A DNA stretch of 64,000 bases from Stomoxys calcitrans (taxonomy: Eukaryota; Arthropoda; Insecta; Diptera; Muscidae). Position numbers and translations under genes: made by a program. Positions 10,425-21,405 of this stretch are shown in pieces. Numbering within the stretch: position 1 is the first letter of the stretch; each line of letters opens with the position of its first letter. The stretch spans positions 129,347,765 through 129,411,764 of the forward strand of contig NC_081552.1 of the NCBI RefSeq assembly GCF_963082655.1, read 5' to 3'. The notes below the pieces were generated by a model, which worked only from the letters and a program-made list of their open reading frames with translations, did no database searches and was not told the origin of the DNA.

Positions 10425-12404
10425 TGATTTGGAAGACCAGAATAGGCATCTTTCCTACTTTCTCAAGATTCGGAAGAAATAAAACATCAGACAGTGCAGT
10501 GCCAGGAAACTCAATGGAGCCTAAGGAGCAGGGAGAAGATCACCTCACACTCCCAAGAAGCCCATCTGATGGTGGACCAAAAGGGCAAGATTCATATTGC
10601 CTTAATTCAGGAGCCATGGACGAACCGGAAAAAAGTTTCTGGACTGAACCATATCAACTACCATTTATTCTATGCTAACACTGATACTCGGCCGAGGACC
10701 TGCGTTATTTGCCATAAACATTTAAGTTATGTATTTTCCCCAGAGTTTTCAACGTCGGATGCAACAATGATGAGACAGGTGATTTAAGCGAAGCAGACAG
10801 GAAACGGGGTCAAGCCATGGCAGAATTCTCGAATACTAACGACCTATAACACTTAATGTTGGTAACATCGCTACCTTTGTTAATAGGATTTGGGAGGAGG
10901 TTTTAGATGTGACAACATATTCGGAAAATCTAATCGATGAGGGTCAAGATTAGAGGGTCTCCATAGAGCATTCCATCTCAGACTATCGCAACATTAGGTT
11001 TAGAATGGTACTTCCAGCGCTGAATCCGATAAGCATCCAGAATAAGTTGAATACCAACTGGGCAAAATTCGGAAAACTACCCGGAAGAAGACTTGGGCAA
11101 GATAGTTTTGATTGTCCGAGGATTTTCCAGGTGGATAAATTTCGGGTCCTATGCCATAAATATAAGGGAGAAGTGGCACAAGGCACGCCTCAGGGGAACA
11201 TTTTAGCGCCTCTTCTTTGGGTGACCAACATAAATAACCTATTACGGATGCTGACTTAAGAGGGGTTTTGATATCTGACAAGGTCAAATACTTAGGCGTG
11301 ATCGTGGACAGGAAACTAAAGTGGAAGTGTCACATTCAGGAGCGTATTGAGAAGGCTCACAGGTGTTGGGCACTATGTAGACGGGCCGTAGGCTCGAAAT
11401 GGGACCTGAATCCTAGGATAGTCCACTGGCTCTACAGGAACGTGATTAGACCAATACTTACTTACGCCTCAGTAGCTTGGTGGACTGCTATGGAGAAAAA
11501 GTGCAACATAAGGACCATACAACAGGTTCAGAGAACATGTTGTCTTGGCATAGGCGGAGCGATGACGACCAGGCCCACTAGAGCACTGGAGACTATTCTA
11601 GATATCCGACCCATTGACATACAGATTAAGTGTGAGGCAGCAACTATGGCTATGAGACTTAAAGCGATTGGAGAATGAATTGAGGATGGGAGCAGCTCAT
11701 ACCATCGCGGTATAATCGAGGTGACGATAGGAAGGAAGGGGAGAGGTTTCCGATCGGATACCTGAGATGAATCAAGTCGAGTGCGACGCACTGCTGCCAT
11801 CTGCTTGTCTTGGATTGACGGAACCATAGTATTGCCATCTGGAAGATCATGTTACACGGATGGATTAAAGCTTGAGGACAGAGTGGGCCTGGGGGTATAC
11901 ACTGAAAACACAGGGACTGACATCTGTTTTAGACTGCCTGACGATAATACGTGTTGCAGGCGGAGATCCGGGCGATCACGGAATACGTGAAGTGGTATGT
12001 TGCTAACGCGAGGACGTCGAGTGTGAACATATCTACCGACAGTAAAATTGCCATAAGGGCAATAATAACCAGGACGGTAAGGTCACGAACAGCCCTGCAG
12101 TGTAAGGAGATTAACGCCTACTCTGAGGGTGGGAAAATTCGCATCGTTTGGGTGCCGGGCCATAACGGAGTAAGGGGAAATGAAAGGGCAGACGATTTGG
12201 CGGTGAAGGCCAGAGGACTCCCGCCAATAAACTTGGTTAACCCGAAGCCTTTCGGGTTGACGCAGTCTGAGTTAAGGGAGTTGGCGACGAATGCGCATGC
12301 AACATTGTGGAACAGCGAAACGGTCGGTAGGACGGCGAAAATCCTATGGGGGGATCCAGATCGTGAGAAGATGAGGCTATTACTGAAAGGAAACAGGAAG
12401 AAGG
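10425..12404 (+). pseudogene. LINE ORF2 remnant, unit one (endonuclease, RT tail, frameshifted RNase H)
   Basis: The frame at 10494-10787 contains IALIQEPWT, the glutamate motif of the apurinic-type endonuclease of R1/LOA LINEs. After a gap, 11005-11259 encodes GTPQGNILAPLLW, an RT motif. The frame then jumps to ISDKVKYLGV (11268-11678), the RT thumb region, so the segment with the catalytic YADD box is absent. RNase H starts at 11781 with YTDG but is broken near 11950 by the one-base-shorter sequence. The frame resumes at 11951-12404 with TDSK and VPGHNGVRGNERADD. The unit cannot encode a working protein. Confidence 0.85.
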
Positions 12405-13660
12405 TGATTTGGAAGACCAGAATAGGCATCTTTCCTACTTTCTCAAGATTCGGAAGAAATAAAACATCAGACAGTGCAGTGCCAGGAAACTCAATGGAGC
12501 CTAAGGAGCAGGGAGAAGATCACCTCACACTCCCAAGAAGCCCATCTGATGGTGGACCAAAAGGGCAAGATTCATATTGCCTTAATTCAGGAGCCATGGA
12601 CGAACCGGAAAAAAGTTTCTGGACTGAACCATATCAACTACCATTTATTCTATGCTAACACTGATACTCGGCCGAGGACCTGCGTTATTTGCCATAAACA
12701 TTTAAGTTATGTATTTTCCCCAGAGTTTTCAACGTCGGATGCAACAATGATGAGACAGGTGATTTAAGCGAAGCAGACAGGAAACGGGGTCAAGCCATGG
12801 CAGAATTCTCGAATACTAACGACCTATAACACTTAATGTTGGTAACATCGCTACCTTTGTTAATAGGATTTGGGAGGAGGTTTTAGATGTGACAACATAT
12901 TCGGAAAATCTAATCGATGAGGGTCAAGATTAGAGGGTCTCCATAGAGCATTCCATCTCAGACTATCGCAACATTAGGTTTAGAATGGTACTTCCAGCGC
13001 TGAATCCGATAAGCATCCAGAATAAGTTGAATACCAACTGGGCAAAATTCGGAAAACTACCCGGAAGAAGACTTGGGCAAGATAGTTTTGATTGTCCGAG
13101 GATTTTCCAGGTGGATAAATTTCGGGTCCTATGCCATAAATATAAGGGAGAAGTGGCACAAGGCACGCCTCAGGGGAACATTTTAGCGCCTCTTCTTTGG
13201 GTGACCAACATAAATAACCTATTACGGATGCTGACTTAAGAGGGGTTTTGATATCTGACAAGGTCAAATACTTAGGCGTGATCGTGGACAGGAAACTAAA
13301 GTGGAAGTGTCACATTCAGGAGCGTATTGAGAAGGCTCACAGGTGTTGGGCACTATGTAGACGGGCCGTAGGCTCGAAATGGGACCTGAATCCTAGGATA
13401 GTCCACTGGCTCTACAGGAACGTGATTAGACCAATACTTACTTACGCCTCAGTAGCTTGGTGGACTGCTATGGAGAAAAAGTGCAACATAAGGACCATAC
13501 AACAGGTTCAGAGAACATGTTGTCTTGGCATAGGCGGAGCGATGACGACCAGGCCCACTAGAGCACTGGAGACTATTCTAGATATCCGACCCATTGACAT
13601 ACAGATTAAGTGTGAGGCAGCAACTATGGCTATGAGACTTAAAGCGATTGGAGAATGAAT
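12405..13660 (+). pseudogene. LINE ORF2 remnant, unit two (endonuclease and RT tail)
   Basis: This repeats unit one: endonuclease piece at 12474-12767, RT motif piece at 12985-13239, thumb piece at 13248-13658 ending KAIGE followed by a stop. The thumb region has the typical 'KVKYLGVIVDRKLKW' and 'LTYASVAWW' blocks. No YADD box lies between GTPQG and KVKYLGV. It shares every visible lesion with unit one, so the lesions predate the duplication. Confidence 0.85.
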
Positions 13661-13760
13661 TGAGGATGGGAGCAGCTCATACCATCGCGGTATAATCGAG
13701 GTGACGATAGGAAGGAAGGGGAGAGGTTTCCGATCGGATACCTGAGATGAATCAAGTCGA

Positions 13761-14393
13761 GTGCGACGCACTGCTGCCATCTGCTTGTCTTGGATTGACG
13801 GAACCATAGTATTGCCATCTGGAAGATCATGTTACACGGATGGATTAAAGCTTGAGGACAGAGTGGGCCTGGGGGTATACACTGAAAACACAGGGACTGA
13901 CATCTGTTTTAGACTGCCTGACGATAATACGGTCCTGCAGGCGGAGATCCGGGCGATCACGGAATACGTGAAGTGGTATGTTGCTAACGCGAGGACGTCG
14001 AGTGTGAACATATCTACCGACAGTAAAATTGCCATAAGGGCAATAATAACCAGGACGGTAAGGTCACGAACAGCCCTGCAGTGTAAGGAGATTAACGCCT
14101 ACTCTGAGGGTGGGAAAATTCGCATCGTTTGGGTGCCGGGCCATAACGGAGTAAGGGGAAATGAAAGGGCAGACGATTTGGCGGTGAAGGCCAGAGGACT
14201 CCCGCCAATAAACTTGGTTAACCCGAAGCCTTTCGGGTTGACGCAGTCTGAGTTAAGGGAGTTGGCGACGAATGCGCATGCAACATTGTGGAACAGCGAA
14301 ACGGTCGGTAGGACGGCGAAAATCCTATGGGGGGATCCAGATCGTGAGAAGATGAGGCTATTACTGAAAGGAAACAGGAAGAAGGTCAGTTAA
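13761..14393 (+). pseudogene. LINE RNase H domain, unbroken copy
   Basis: This 210-codon frame holds a full RNase H fold. The expected catalytic residues are all present: D27 in CYTDG, E62 in QAEIRAI, D87 in STDSK, H128 in VPGHNG and D138 in NERADD. RNase H in these LINEs degrades the RNA strand of the RNA-DNA hybrid during target-primed reverse transcription. In an intact element it would be fused behind the RT; here the RT is broken, so the ATG at 13761 is only the first in-frame methionine. A stop (cagttaag) follows in place of the continuation. The frame is intact here but broken in unit one. Confidence 0.85.
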
Positions 14394-14395
14394 GC

Positions 14396-14655
14396 AATTG
14401 CAATCATAACGGGCCACATAGGACTACGAGCGCACTTATGTGTAGCATGTGTAGAGCATGCGGGGAAGATGTGTAGGCCATACGGGGAAGATGATGAGAC
14501 GTTGGAGCATTTCCTTTGTCATTGCCCGGCATTCGCGTCCATCAGACACCGGTACTTAGGTGGAGAGACAATATCATACATGAACCAACTTAGGGGAGTA
14601 GCATTGAAAACAATTAAGGATTTTGTAAGTAGCCCGGAATTCCATACTTAGATTT
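14396..14655 (+). pseudogene. LINE ORF2 C-terminal CCHC-like segment
   Basis: The frame at 14469-14651 encodes CRPYGEDDETLEHFLCHC followed by a conserved tail (YLGGETISYMNQLRGVAL). The C..C/H..C pattern with 'E.LEH.LC.C' marks the C-terminus of R1/LOA-type ORF2. A short local duplication around 14445-14480 ('gcatgcggggaagatg' against 'ccatacggggaagatg') breaks the link to the RNase H frame. The related end in the second copy is at 44390-44579. Confidence 0.75.
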
Positions 14656-15106
14656 TCTTTTTAAAGGTTGCGGACGATGTTATAATACTTCTTAGTGTGA
14701 CCTTGGATAGGAAACTTAATTGGAAGTGTCACATTCAGGAGCGTACTGAGAAGGCTCACACATGTTGAGCACTATGTAGGCGGGCCGTAGGCTCGAATTG
14801 GTGCCTGAAACCGAGGATAGTCCGCTAGCTCTACAGAAGCGTGATTAGACCAATACTTACGCATCAGTAGTTTGGTCGACTGCTATGGAGAAAAAGTGCT
14901 ACGTACAAGTTCAGAGAACATGTTGTTTTGGCATAGACGGAGCGATGAGGTCCACGCCCACTAGGGCACTGGAGACCATTGTAGATATCAGACCCATTGG
15001 CATACAAATTAAATGTTAGACAGCCACTGCGGCCATGAGTCTTAAGGCGATGGGAGAATGGTTTGAGGATGGGAGCAGCTCATACTATCGAACAGTGGGA
15101 TGGGAA
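14656..15106 (+). pseudogene. Extra, more diverged LINE RT fragment
   Basis: After the LINE 3' end, sequence of the RT thumb region appears again, from 'gttgcggacgatgttataat' (VADDVII, a decayed YADD box) directly fused to 'LSVTLDRKLNWKCHIQ'. It then continues, with stops, through the region equivalent to 11300-11700. It is clearly more diverged than the duplicated units, so it is a separate older copy or a recombinant. It ends at the DINE terminus at 15107. Confidence 0.75.
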
Positions 15107-16262
15107 AACAAGTAAAAGCGTGCTAAGTTCGGCCGGGCCGAATCTTATATACCCTCCACCATGGATCGCATTTGTCGAGTTCTTTTCCAGGCATATCTTC
15201 TTAGGCAAAAAAAGATATAAGAGAAGATTTGATCTGCTATTAGCGATATCAAGATATGGTCCGGTTTGGACCACAATTAAATTATATGTTGGAGACCTGT
15301 GTAAAATGTCAGCCAATTCAAATAAGAATTGCGCCCTTTAGGGGCTGCTCAAGAAGTAAAATAGAGAGATCGATTTACATGAGAGATGTATCGGGCTATC
15401 GACCGACTCAGACCATAATAACCACGTATGTTGATGGTTATGAGAGAATCCGTCGTACAAAATTTCAGGCAAATCGGATAAGAATTGCGCACTCTAGAGG
15501 CTCTAGAAGTCAAGACCCAAGATCGGTTTATATGGCAGCTATATCAGGTTATGGACCGTTTTGAACCATACTTGGCACAGTTGTTGGATACCATAACAAA
15601 ACACGTCATGCAAATTTTCATTCCAATCGGAATAGAATTGCACAAGTATGGTTCAAATGGATCTATAACCTGATATAGCTGTCATATAAACCGATCTTGG
15701 GTCTTGACTTCTTGAGCTTCTAGAGGGCGCAATTCTTATCCGATTTGAATGAATTTTGGTACGACGTCTTTTGTTATGATATTCAATAACTGTGCCAAGT
15801 ATGGTTCAAATCGGTTCATAACCTGATATAGCTGTCATATAAACCGATTTGGGATCTTGATTTTTTGAGCCTGTAGAGGTCGTAATTATTATCCGATTTG
15901 CCTGAAATTTTGTACGACGGATTCTCTCATAACCATCAACATACGTATTTATTATGGTCTGAATCGGTCAATAGCCCGATACAGCTCCCATATAAATCGA
16001 TCTCTCTAGTTTACTTCTTGAGCCCCCAAAGGGTGCAATTCTTATTCGAATTGGCTGACATTTTACACAGGTCTCCAACATATAATTTAATTGTTGTCCA
16101 AACCGGACCATATCTTGATATTGCTCTAATAGCAAAGCAAATCTTTTCTTTTATCCTTTTTTGGCTAAGGAGAGATGCCGGGAAAAGAACTCGACAAATG
16201 CGATCCATGGTGGAGGGTATATAAGATTCGGCCCGGCCGAACTTAGCAGGCTTTTACTTGTT
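15107..16262. mobile_element. DINE-like foldback: two left/right-end halves in inverted orientation
   Basis: From 15107 the sequence is a minus-strand DINE (aacaagtaaaagcgtgctaag, palindrome, internal units). At about 15640 it flips to plus orientation and runs to a right end at 16262 (ggcccggccgaacttagc ... cttttacttgtt). Both outer ends are therefore the same terminus, inverted. There is no (GTCY)n core and no TATACCC-type opposite end. The arms are about 530 and 620 bp, so the locus could form a long hairpin. Confidence 0.8.
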
Positions 16263-16637
16263 TTTTTTTTTTTTTTTTGTTATGCCAATATTGTACTTCA
16301 CAGCTCTCCTATTAAAGTTTACACAATTTATAAAAATTATACTTTAAACACATCTACATTAAGTCTTCTTTACGGTACATTAAGCAAAATTTATAGTGTT
16401 GCGCCAAGTTTTCTGCATAGAGACCAAACAAGGAAATTACCTATTTACGAAAAATGTCTAAAATTTACTTTTTTCACATTTTTTGATATGTAACTCGCAT
16501 AAATTTTGACTGAAGAATCGCTTTGAAATCGCTTCAGAAATGATTTCACAAGCAACAAATAACCTCTGTGAATATTAAAAAAAAATAGTTTCTTTGACAC
16601 TATAAGGCCTGTGGGGCTTTTTGAGCACTTTCCAGGA
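16263..16637. other. Unassigned AT-rich spacer
   Basis: A run of about 18 T at 16261-16278 follows the DINE end. The rest is AT-rich with no ORF, tRNA or repeat terminus that I recognise. Confidence 0.4.
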
Positions 16638-17790
16638 AAAAACAAGTAAGAGCGTGCTAAGTTCGGCCGGGCCGAATCTTATATATCCTCCACCATTGAT
16701 CGCATTTGTGGAGTTCTATGCGCGGAATCTCTTTTTAGACAAACTTAGAATATTGAATAAGAACTGTTATCCTATTGGAGCTATATCAAGTTATAGTCCG
16801 ATTCGGACCATAAATGAATGCTTATTGACATTGTAGAAGTCATTGTGTAATATTTCAGTTCATTCGGATAAGAATTGCGCCTTGTCGAAAGCACGCTAAC
16901 TTGCGAAGGAGTAAAGCTAGCCGCTTGAAATTTTGCAAAAATATTTCTTATTAGTGTAGGTCGGTTGGTATTGTAAATGGGCCATATCGGTCCATGTTTT
17001 GATATAGCTGTCATATAAACCGATCTTGGGTCTTGACTTCTTGAGCCTCTAGAGGGCGCAATTCTTATCCGATTTGAATGAATTTTGACACGACGTGTTT
17101 TGTTATAATATCCAACAACTGTGCTAAGTATGGTGCAAATCAGTTCATAACCTGATATAGCTGGCAGCAAGACCCAGGATCGGTTTATATGGCAGCGTAT
17201 TATGACTTTCAAAAACTGTGTCAAGTACGGTTCGAAACGGTCTATAACCTGATTTAGCTCCTTTATAAACCGATCTCCCGATTTGAAATCTTTAGCACCT
17301 GGAAGCCACAATATTTGTCCGTTTTGGCTGAAATTTTGCACATAGTGTTCTTTTATGACTTCCAGCAACAGTGCCAAGTACGGAACAAATCAGTCCATAA
17401 ACTGATATAGCTCCCATATAAACCGATCTCCGGATTTGACTTCTTCAGCCCCTACAACCCACATTCTTTTCCAAATTAGCTACAATTTTGCACATAGTGT
17501 TTTGTTATGATTTCCAACAACTGTATCAAGTATGGTCCAAATCGGTCTATAACCTGATATAGCTCCCATATAATCCGATCTCTCGATTTGATTCTTGAGC
17601 CCTTACAACCCACAAGTTTTGTCCGATTTGTCTGAAATTTTGCATGTAGTGCGACTGTGACGACTTCATACAACTGTGTCTAGTACGGTTCAAATCAGTC
17701 CTGATTTAACGCCCATATTAACCGGTCTCTCGACCGGTTCTCCCTTTTTCTGTTCCTAGAAGCTTTAATTTTGCTAGTTTGTTTATTTGT
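16638..17790. mobile_element. Rearranged DINE elements
   Basis: A minus-strand left end (aacaagtaagagcgtgctaag, 16641) runs to about 16872. The sequence then switches to plus orientation in the middle of the core ('gtcgaaagcacgctaacttg'), lacking the (GTCY)n array. Plus-strand units follow, first subfamily 1 style ('gctgtcatataaaccgatct'), then from about 17215 subfamily 3 style ('agctcccatataaaccgatc'). It fades out near 17790. Several recombination steps are needed to explain the order. Confidence 0.7.
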
Positions 17791-17944
17791 AAAATATGTA
17801 TCTCTAAATTATTTGATTTCAATAAAGTAATCGTCTGTGTTGGAATTCAAATATAAAAGATACATTAAAACTTTAAATTTTTGGATTATATTTAGATGTT
17901 AAAGACCTGTAACAAATCCTACGGTCCATACACGCTGATATCTT

Positions 17945-19580
17945 CATTCAGGAATTCTCTGGAACATTTACGAGAATGGAACTGTTGGAAGTGTCAAAAT
18001 CACGATTCCTTGCCTCTAGGGGTTCTTCTGTGAGTTCTCCTAAGGGAAGAATATTATTTTGGACAATGATTTGATCATAATGCAATACCTTGTGAAGTGT
18101 AGGTGTCATTAGTTTCCATAGATATAAATGTGTATACAGTCTTGAAACTTCCGAACAATATATGCCAAATTTCTCTGCATTAATTTTGTGTTTGCTATTA
18201 ATTGCCATTAAAATGATGTTAACTTTTTTAATCAAGATTTTGATGCGATAATTTCCATTGTGGTTTCAGAGTCCATGAAGAAACGCCTCGAAGTATTACC
18301 ATAGTAAGTGCTTCCATAGCCAAGAAGTGGCCTATCAGCCCTGATCTAGACTTAAAATCATCTTGTATCCATTTCTTCTCCATAGCGCGCATTTCTTTTA
18401 ATTCCTGCTTGTATAGGGATTTCTTAGAGTCCTTTAACACTCTATGGTATTTTAGGTCAAACGACACATGCAGAAACCTAAAAACCTTATACGTAAGGCT
18501 GTAAGGGTGATATACCAAATTCCAGTGATTCTTGATTGATTGTAAGATCCTTTGACGAACCCGTAAAGTCTGATTTCTTTTCCCCACAAAAGCAACTTCT
18601 CCATGTTAAGGATATTCCAGTCAATGCGTTGCTTACTTTTCCTTCTATCATTGTATATGTATATTTAATATTGAATCCCATTTGAAATGTGTATTCCATT
18701 ATCTGAATTCTAACATTCTTAAACTCTGTCGTAATACGCTGAACCAAATCTTGGGTATTTGTTGTCGATTCCTTAGTGAACTCGAAGCAAAGCCTACAAA
18801 AGTTTTTTGATCCTGGTGTTGAGTTTGTCAAAAATACCATTAAAACTCGCTGAAACATAATCCGTATCAGCATGTTTTCGAATTCCTAATAGAACCAAAA
18901 ATGCCATAAAAACGCTTCTATAGTCCGTAGTCGAGGCTTGGTTGTATTCGGTGGTGTTGATAAACCATCACATCCCCATTTGCACATAAGCTGCACCTCG
19001 CACTTGTTTATTTCTTTCAGTGTTTGAGCAGAAAGGCTTCGGAAATTGTAAGAACTATAGGTGATGGCAAAATATTTTGCTGCGCTTCTTGTAAGTCGCC
19101 GTATGACGGCAAAGCGTTAATGCCTTTGGATGATAATGTTTTTCTTAATATGATGTAAGAATCCCGACTGAGTCCAACTTGCAACATGAGGGCACCGGCT
19201 TCTTCGCATGTAAATCTCGATTCACTTTTAAGGGTCAGACCACTCTTTACAATACTTCTAAGGCGCTTGGGCAGACCGCAGTACGTTGGCAATTTTCAAT
19301 GCGTCTTTTGGCCTTCCATCCTTCTTTAACATCTCTTTGAAGGTGTCGGTAACTTCAACAGTGGACATTCAAGAATGAAATGTTGATAAGCGAGCTCTTT
19401 AGATTTTTGGGTAAGTTGATCATAAGCTTTTGGCGGAGGTCCTTTATGATGATCATTGCACTCGAGTTCCACACCTTCATTAAGCCATTGCGAATATCTC
19501 AATGTAGACTTTATTATTAAGTTTGTTTTGTTTTCAAAATCAGGAGAGCAATGGTCCCATAACACATTGAGCATGGTTTA
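17945..19580 (-). pseudogene. RAG1/Transib-like transposase, broken
   Basis: Five minus-strand frames in collinear order form one degraded protein: 19574-19326, 19292-19017, 18873-18487, 18587-18228 and 18235-17948. The order of motifs matches a widespread arthropod transposon-encoded family that I recall as RAG1/Transib-related. They are CKWGCDGLS (about 18970, equivalent to a catalytic Asp motif), GSKNFCRLCFEFTKEST, YTMIEGKVSNALTG then a Cys-rich stretch, LEFGISPL, KKWIQDDFK, and finally HKVLHYDQII ... LPLGELTEEPLEARNRD. The last block parallels the part of RAG1 that carries the catalytic glutamate. Frameshifts separate the frames and at least one stop lies near 18890. No terminal inverted repeats were found. 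The family assignment is from memory of motif order, not from a search. Confidence 0.65.
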
Positions 19581-19639
19581 ATTTTTTACTATAAAGGCCA
19601 TTTCTGAGTTAAGAATGAAGTGATATCTTAAATATTTTA

Positions 19640-20075
19640 GTGACAGGAAAGTCAATGCAGTCTGAAGAACAGGGACCAGACGATGAGATCATCCCCTACT
19701 CCCAAGATGTCCATTTACTGGAGGACCAATGATTGAGATAATCCAGACAAACTTCCACCGGAGCGAGACTGCTACACACGCTCTGATGGAGATCATTAGC
19801 AAAGGGCAAGATTCATATTGCCTTAATTCAGAAGCCATGGACGACCCGGAACAAAGTTTCTGGACTGAACCATAACAAGTACCAATTATTCTATGCTAAC
19901 ACTGGTACTCGGCCGAGTACTTGCGTTATTTGTCATAGAAATTTTAATTATATATTTTCTACAGAGTTGTCAACGTCGGATGCAACAGTGGTGAGACAGA
20001 GAGACGGTGCAGCATACCTGGCATCACTTTATCTGCCTTTCGACTCTCCGACACAGACACCGCCACCGTAAAACT
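19640..20075 (+). pseudogene. LOA/R1-like LINE fragment (ORF1 end and endonuclease start)
   Basis: The first part (gtgacaggaaagtcaatgca, ggagccagacgatgagatca-like text) matches the end of the ORF1 repeats at 42590-42675. The endonuclease start follows, in frame from about 19731: IIQTNFHRSETATHAL, then GKIHIALIQKPWT with the conserved glutamate replaced by lysine. It continues to STSDATVVRQRDGAAYLASL. This copy keeps the N-terminal endonuclease residues that the 10.5-kb copies lack. It is truncated by DINE sequence at about 20076. Confidence 0.8.
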
Positions 20076-20765
20076 ATCTGCTTGAAATTTTCCATAGATA
20101 CTTAATATTGATGTATGTCGTTGAGGATTGCAAATGGCCCATATCGGTTCAGATTTAGATATAGCTCCCATATAAACCGATCTCTCGATTTGACTTTTTG
20201 AGCACCTGGAAGAAGCAAATTTTGGTTCGATTTGGCTAAAATTTTGCTGGCGTTGTTCCGTTATAACTTTTAACTACTGTGTCACTGTGTACGTTTCAAA
20301 TCGGTCTATAACCTGATATAGCTCCCATATAAGCCGATCTTCCGATTTGACTTCTTGAGCCCTTACATGCGGCAATTTTTGTCCGATTTTGCTGAAATTG
20401 ACTTTCAACAATTGTGCTAAGTACGGTCCAAATCGGCCTATAAGCTGATATAGCTCCCATATTAACCGATATCCTAATTTGACTTTTTGAGTCCTTACAA
20501 GCCTCAATTTTTGTCTTATTTGGCTGAATTCTTGCACTCAGTATTCCCTTAAGACTTCCAACAACTTTGCGAAGTACTGTCTGAATTGATCTATAACCTA
20601 GTACCGCTCCCATATAAACAGATCTCCCGATTTGACTTCTTTAGCCCTAACAAGCCTCAATTTTTGTCCGATTTGGCTGAAATTGAACATGTAGTGTCTT
20701 GTTATGACTTTCAACAGCTGTGCCAAATACGGTTCAAGTCAGTATATAACCTAATATAGCTCCTA
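20076..20765 (+). mobile_element. DINE fragment (subfamily 3)
   Basis: It starts inside the core ('ctgcttgaaattttccatag') and contains units marked by 'agctcccatataaaccgatc' and 'cccgatttgacttctt'. The marker ct(g/a)(a/g)tatagc-like sequence occurs at 20313, 20445, 20598 and 20751: spacings 132, 153 and 153. Neither terminus is present; it ends abruptly at the LTR-element gag remnant. Confidence 0.75.
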
Positions 20766-20781
20766 TGGTCCGAAGTCCTTC

Positions 20782-20976
20782 TTAAATACGGTCAAAGTGA
20801 GTTGTTGAAGAAGTTGCTGGCGTTTGAGCGAGTAAATCCAACTGAGTGATTCTGGGCCAATAGTTTGGTTTGGTTCTGCCACTATTGTTATGGTTGGACC
20901 CCATCGTTCCTTCGGTGGCGGCAGGTTCGGTATATCCGCAGGGCGTATTCGCATCGGGTTCCTGCTCGGGCGCCAT
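20782..20976 (-). pseudogene. Start of gag-like ORF of the LTR element
   Basis: The ATG overlaps the putative primer-binding site, giving MAPEQEPDANTPCGY and then a Ser/Thr/Asn/Pro-rich stretch ending around LLAQTPATSSTTHF. It is 64 codons, with no recognised domain, and is cut off by the DINE fragment. Its position just after a plausible LTR and primer-binding site is the only reason to call it gag-like. Confidence 0.4.
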
Positions 20977-21125
20977 TTGTAGCGTGGTTTTGTCGAAGTC
21001 TGAGTTTAATCGTCTCCAGGGTTAACTTAAGGACCTACAAACCTTAAGTGATAACATAATTAGAATCGAGGGTTGACAATAAGGTGAATTTATTGATTCA
21101 ATTCAATGTTACAATCTACTTGTAT

Positions 21126-21405
21126 TATAAATGCGAGCTAAGCGCGGATGCGAGCTAGGCGCGGATGTAAACTATTGGGTTGCCCAAAAAGTAATTGCGG
21201 ATTATTTAAAAGAAAGTAAATGCATTTTTAATAAAACTTAGAATGAACTTTAATCAAATATACTTTTTTTACACTTTTTTTCTAAAGCAAGCTAAAAGTA
21301 ACAGCTGATAACTGACAGAAGAAAGAATGCAATTGAAAAATCCGCAATTACTTTTTGGGCAACCAATAGTTGCGGATGCGAACTAAGCACGGATGCGTGC
21401 TAGGC
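21126..21405. repeat. Short tandem repeat in the LTR, split by a MITE
   Basis: Units of 17 bp or so (gcgagctaagcgcggat, gcgagctaggcgcggat) lie at 21131-21168. Related units (gcggatgcgaactaagcacggat) continue at 21371-21400 after the inserted MITE. The interruption shows that the array predates the insertion. Confidence 0.65.
21175..21366 (-). mobile_element. Mariner-derived MITE, 192 bp
   Basis: It starts TTGGGTTGCCCAAAAAGTAA, ends TTACTTTTTGGGCAACCAA and is flanked by TA (21173-21174 and 21367-21368). Read on the minus strand, it joins the 5' untranslated region of the mariner at 2347 (cttctgtcagttatcagctg) to that element's last about 80 bp (gattaaagttcattctaag). The whole transposase gene is deleted. 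One C is missing from the right terminal motif. Confidence 0.93.

Larger units (their letters stand above)
10425..14385 (+). repeat. 1,980-bp tandem duplication within the LINE
   Basis: Unit one is 10425-12404 and unit two 12405-14385, starting with 'tgatttggaagaccagaata' at both 10425 and 12405. I saw no difference by eye except near 11950, where unit one reads 'acgtgttgcagg' and unit two 'acggtcctgcagg'. The relative at 43860 has the 'ggtcctg' form, so unit one is the changed one. The internal junction (gaagaaggt/gattt) shows at most one base of microhomology with the flanks. Confidence 0.95.
9311..14655 (+). mobile_element. LOA/R1-like LINE, copy 1, rearranged
   Basis: The order is a 5' region, ORF1 remnant, apurinic endonuclease fragment, RT C-terminal part, RNase H and a C-terminal CCHC-like segment, as in RNase H-bearing LINEs of the I/LOA/R1 group. 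A related copy at about 40668-44702 shares the 5' block 'tctcggaataggta' and the 3' protein end. The RT core with the catalytic aspartates is deleted, and a 1,980-bp stretch is tandemly duplicated. I could not define a target-site duplication or poly(A) tail. Confidence 0.8.
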
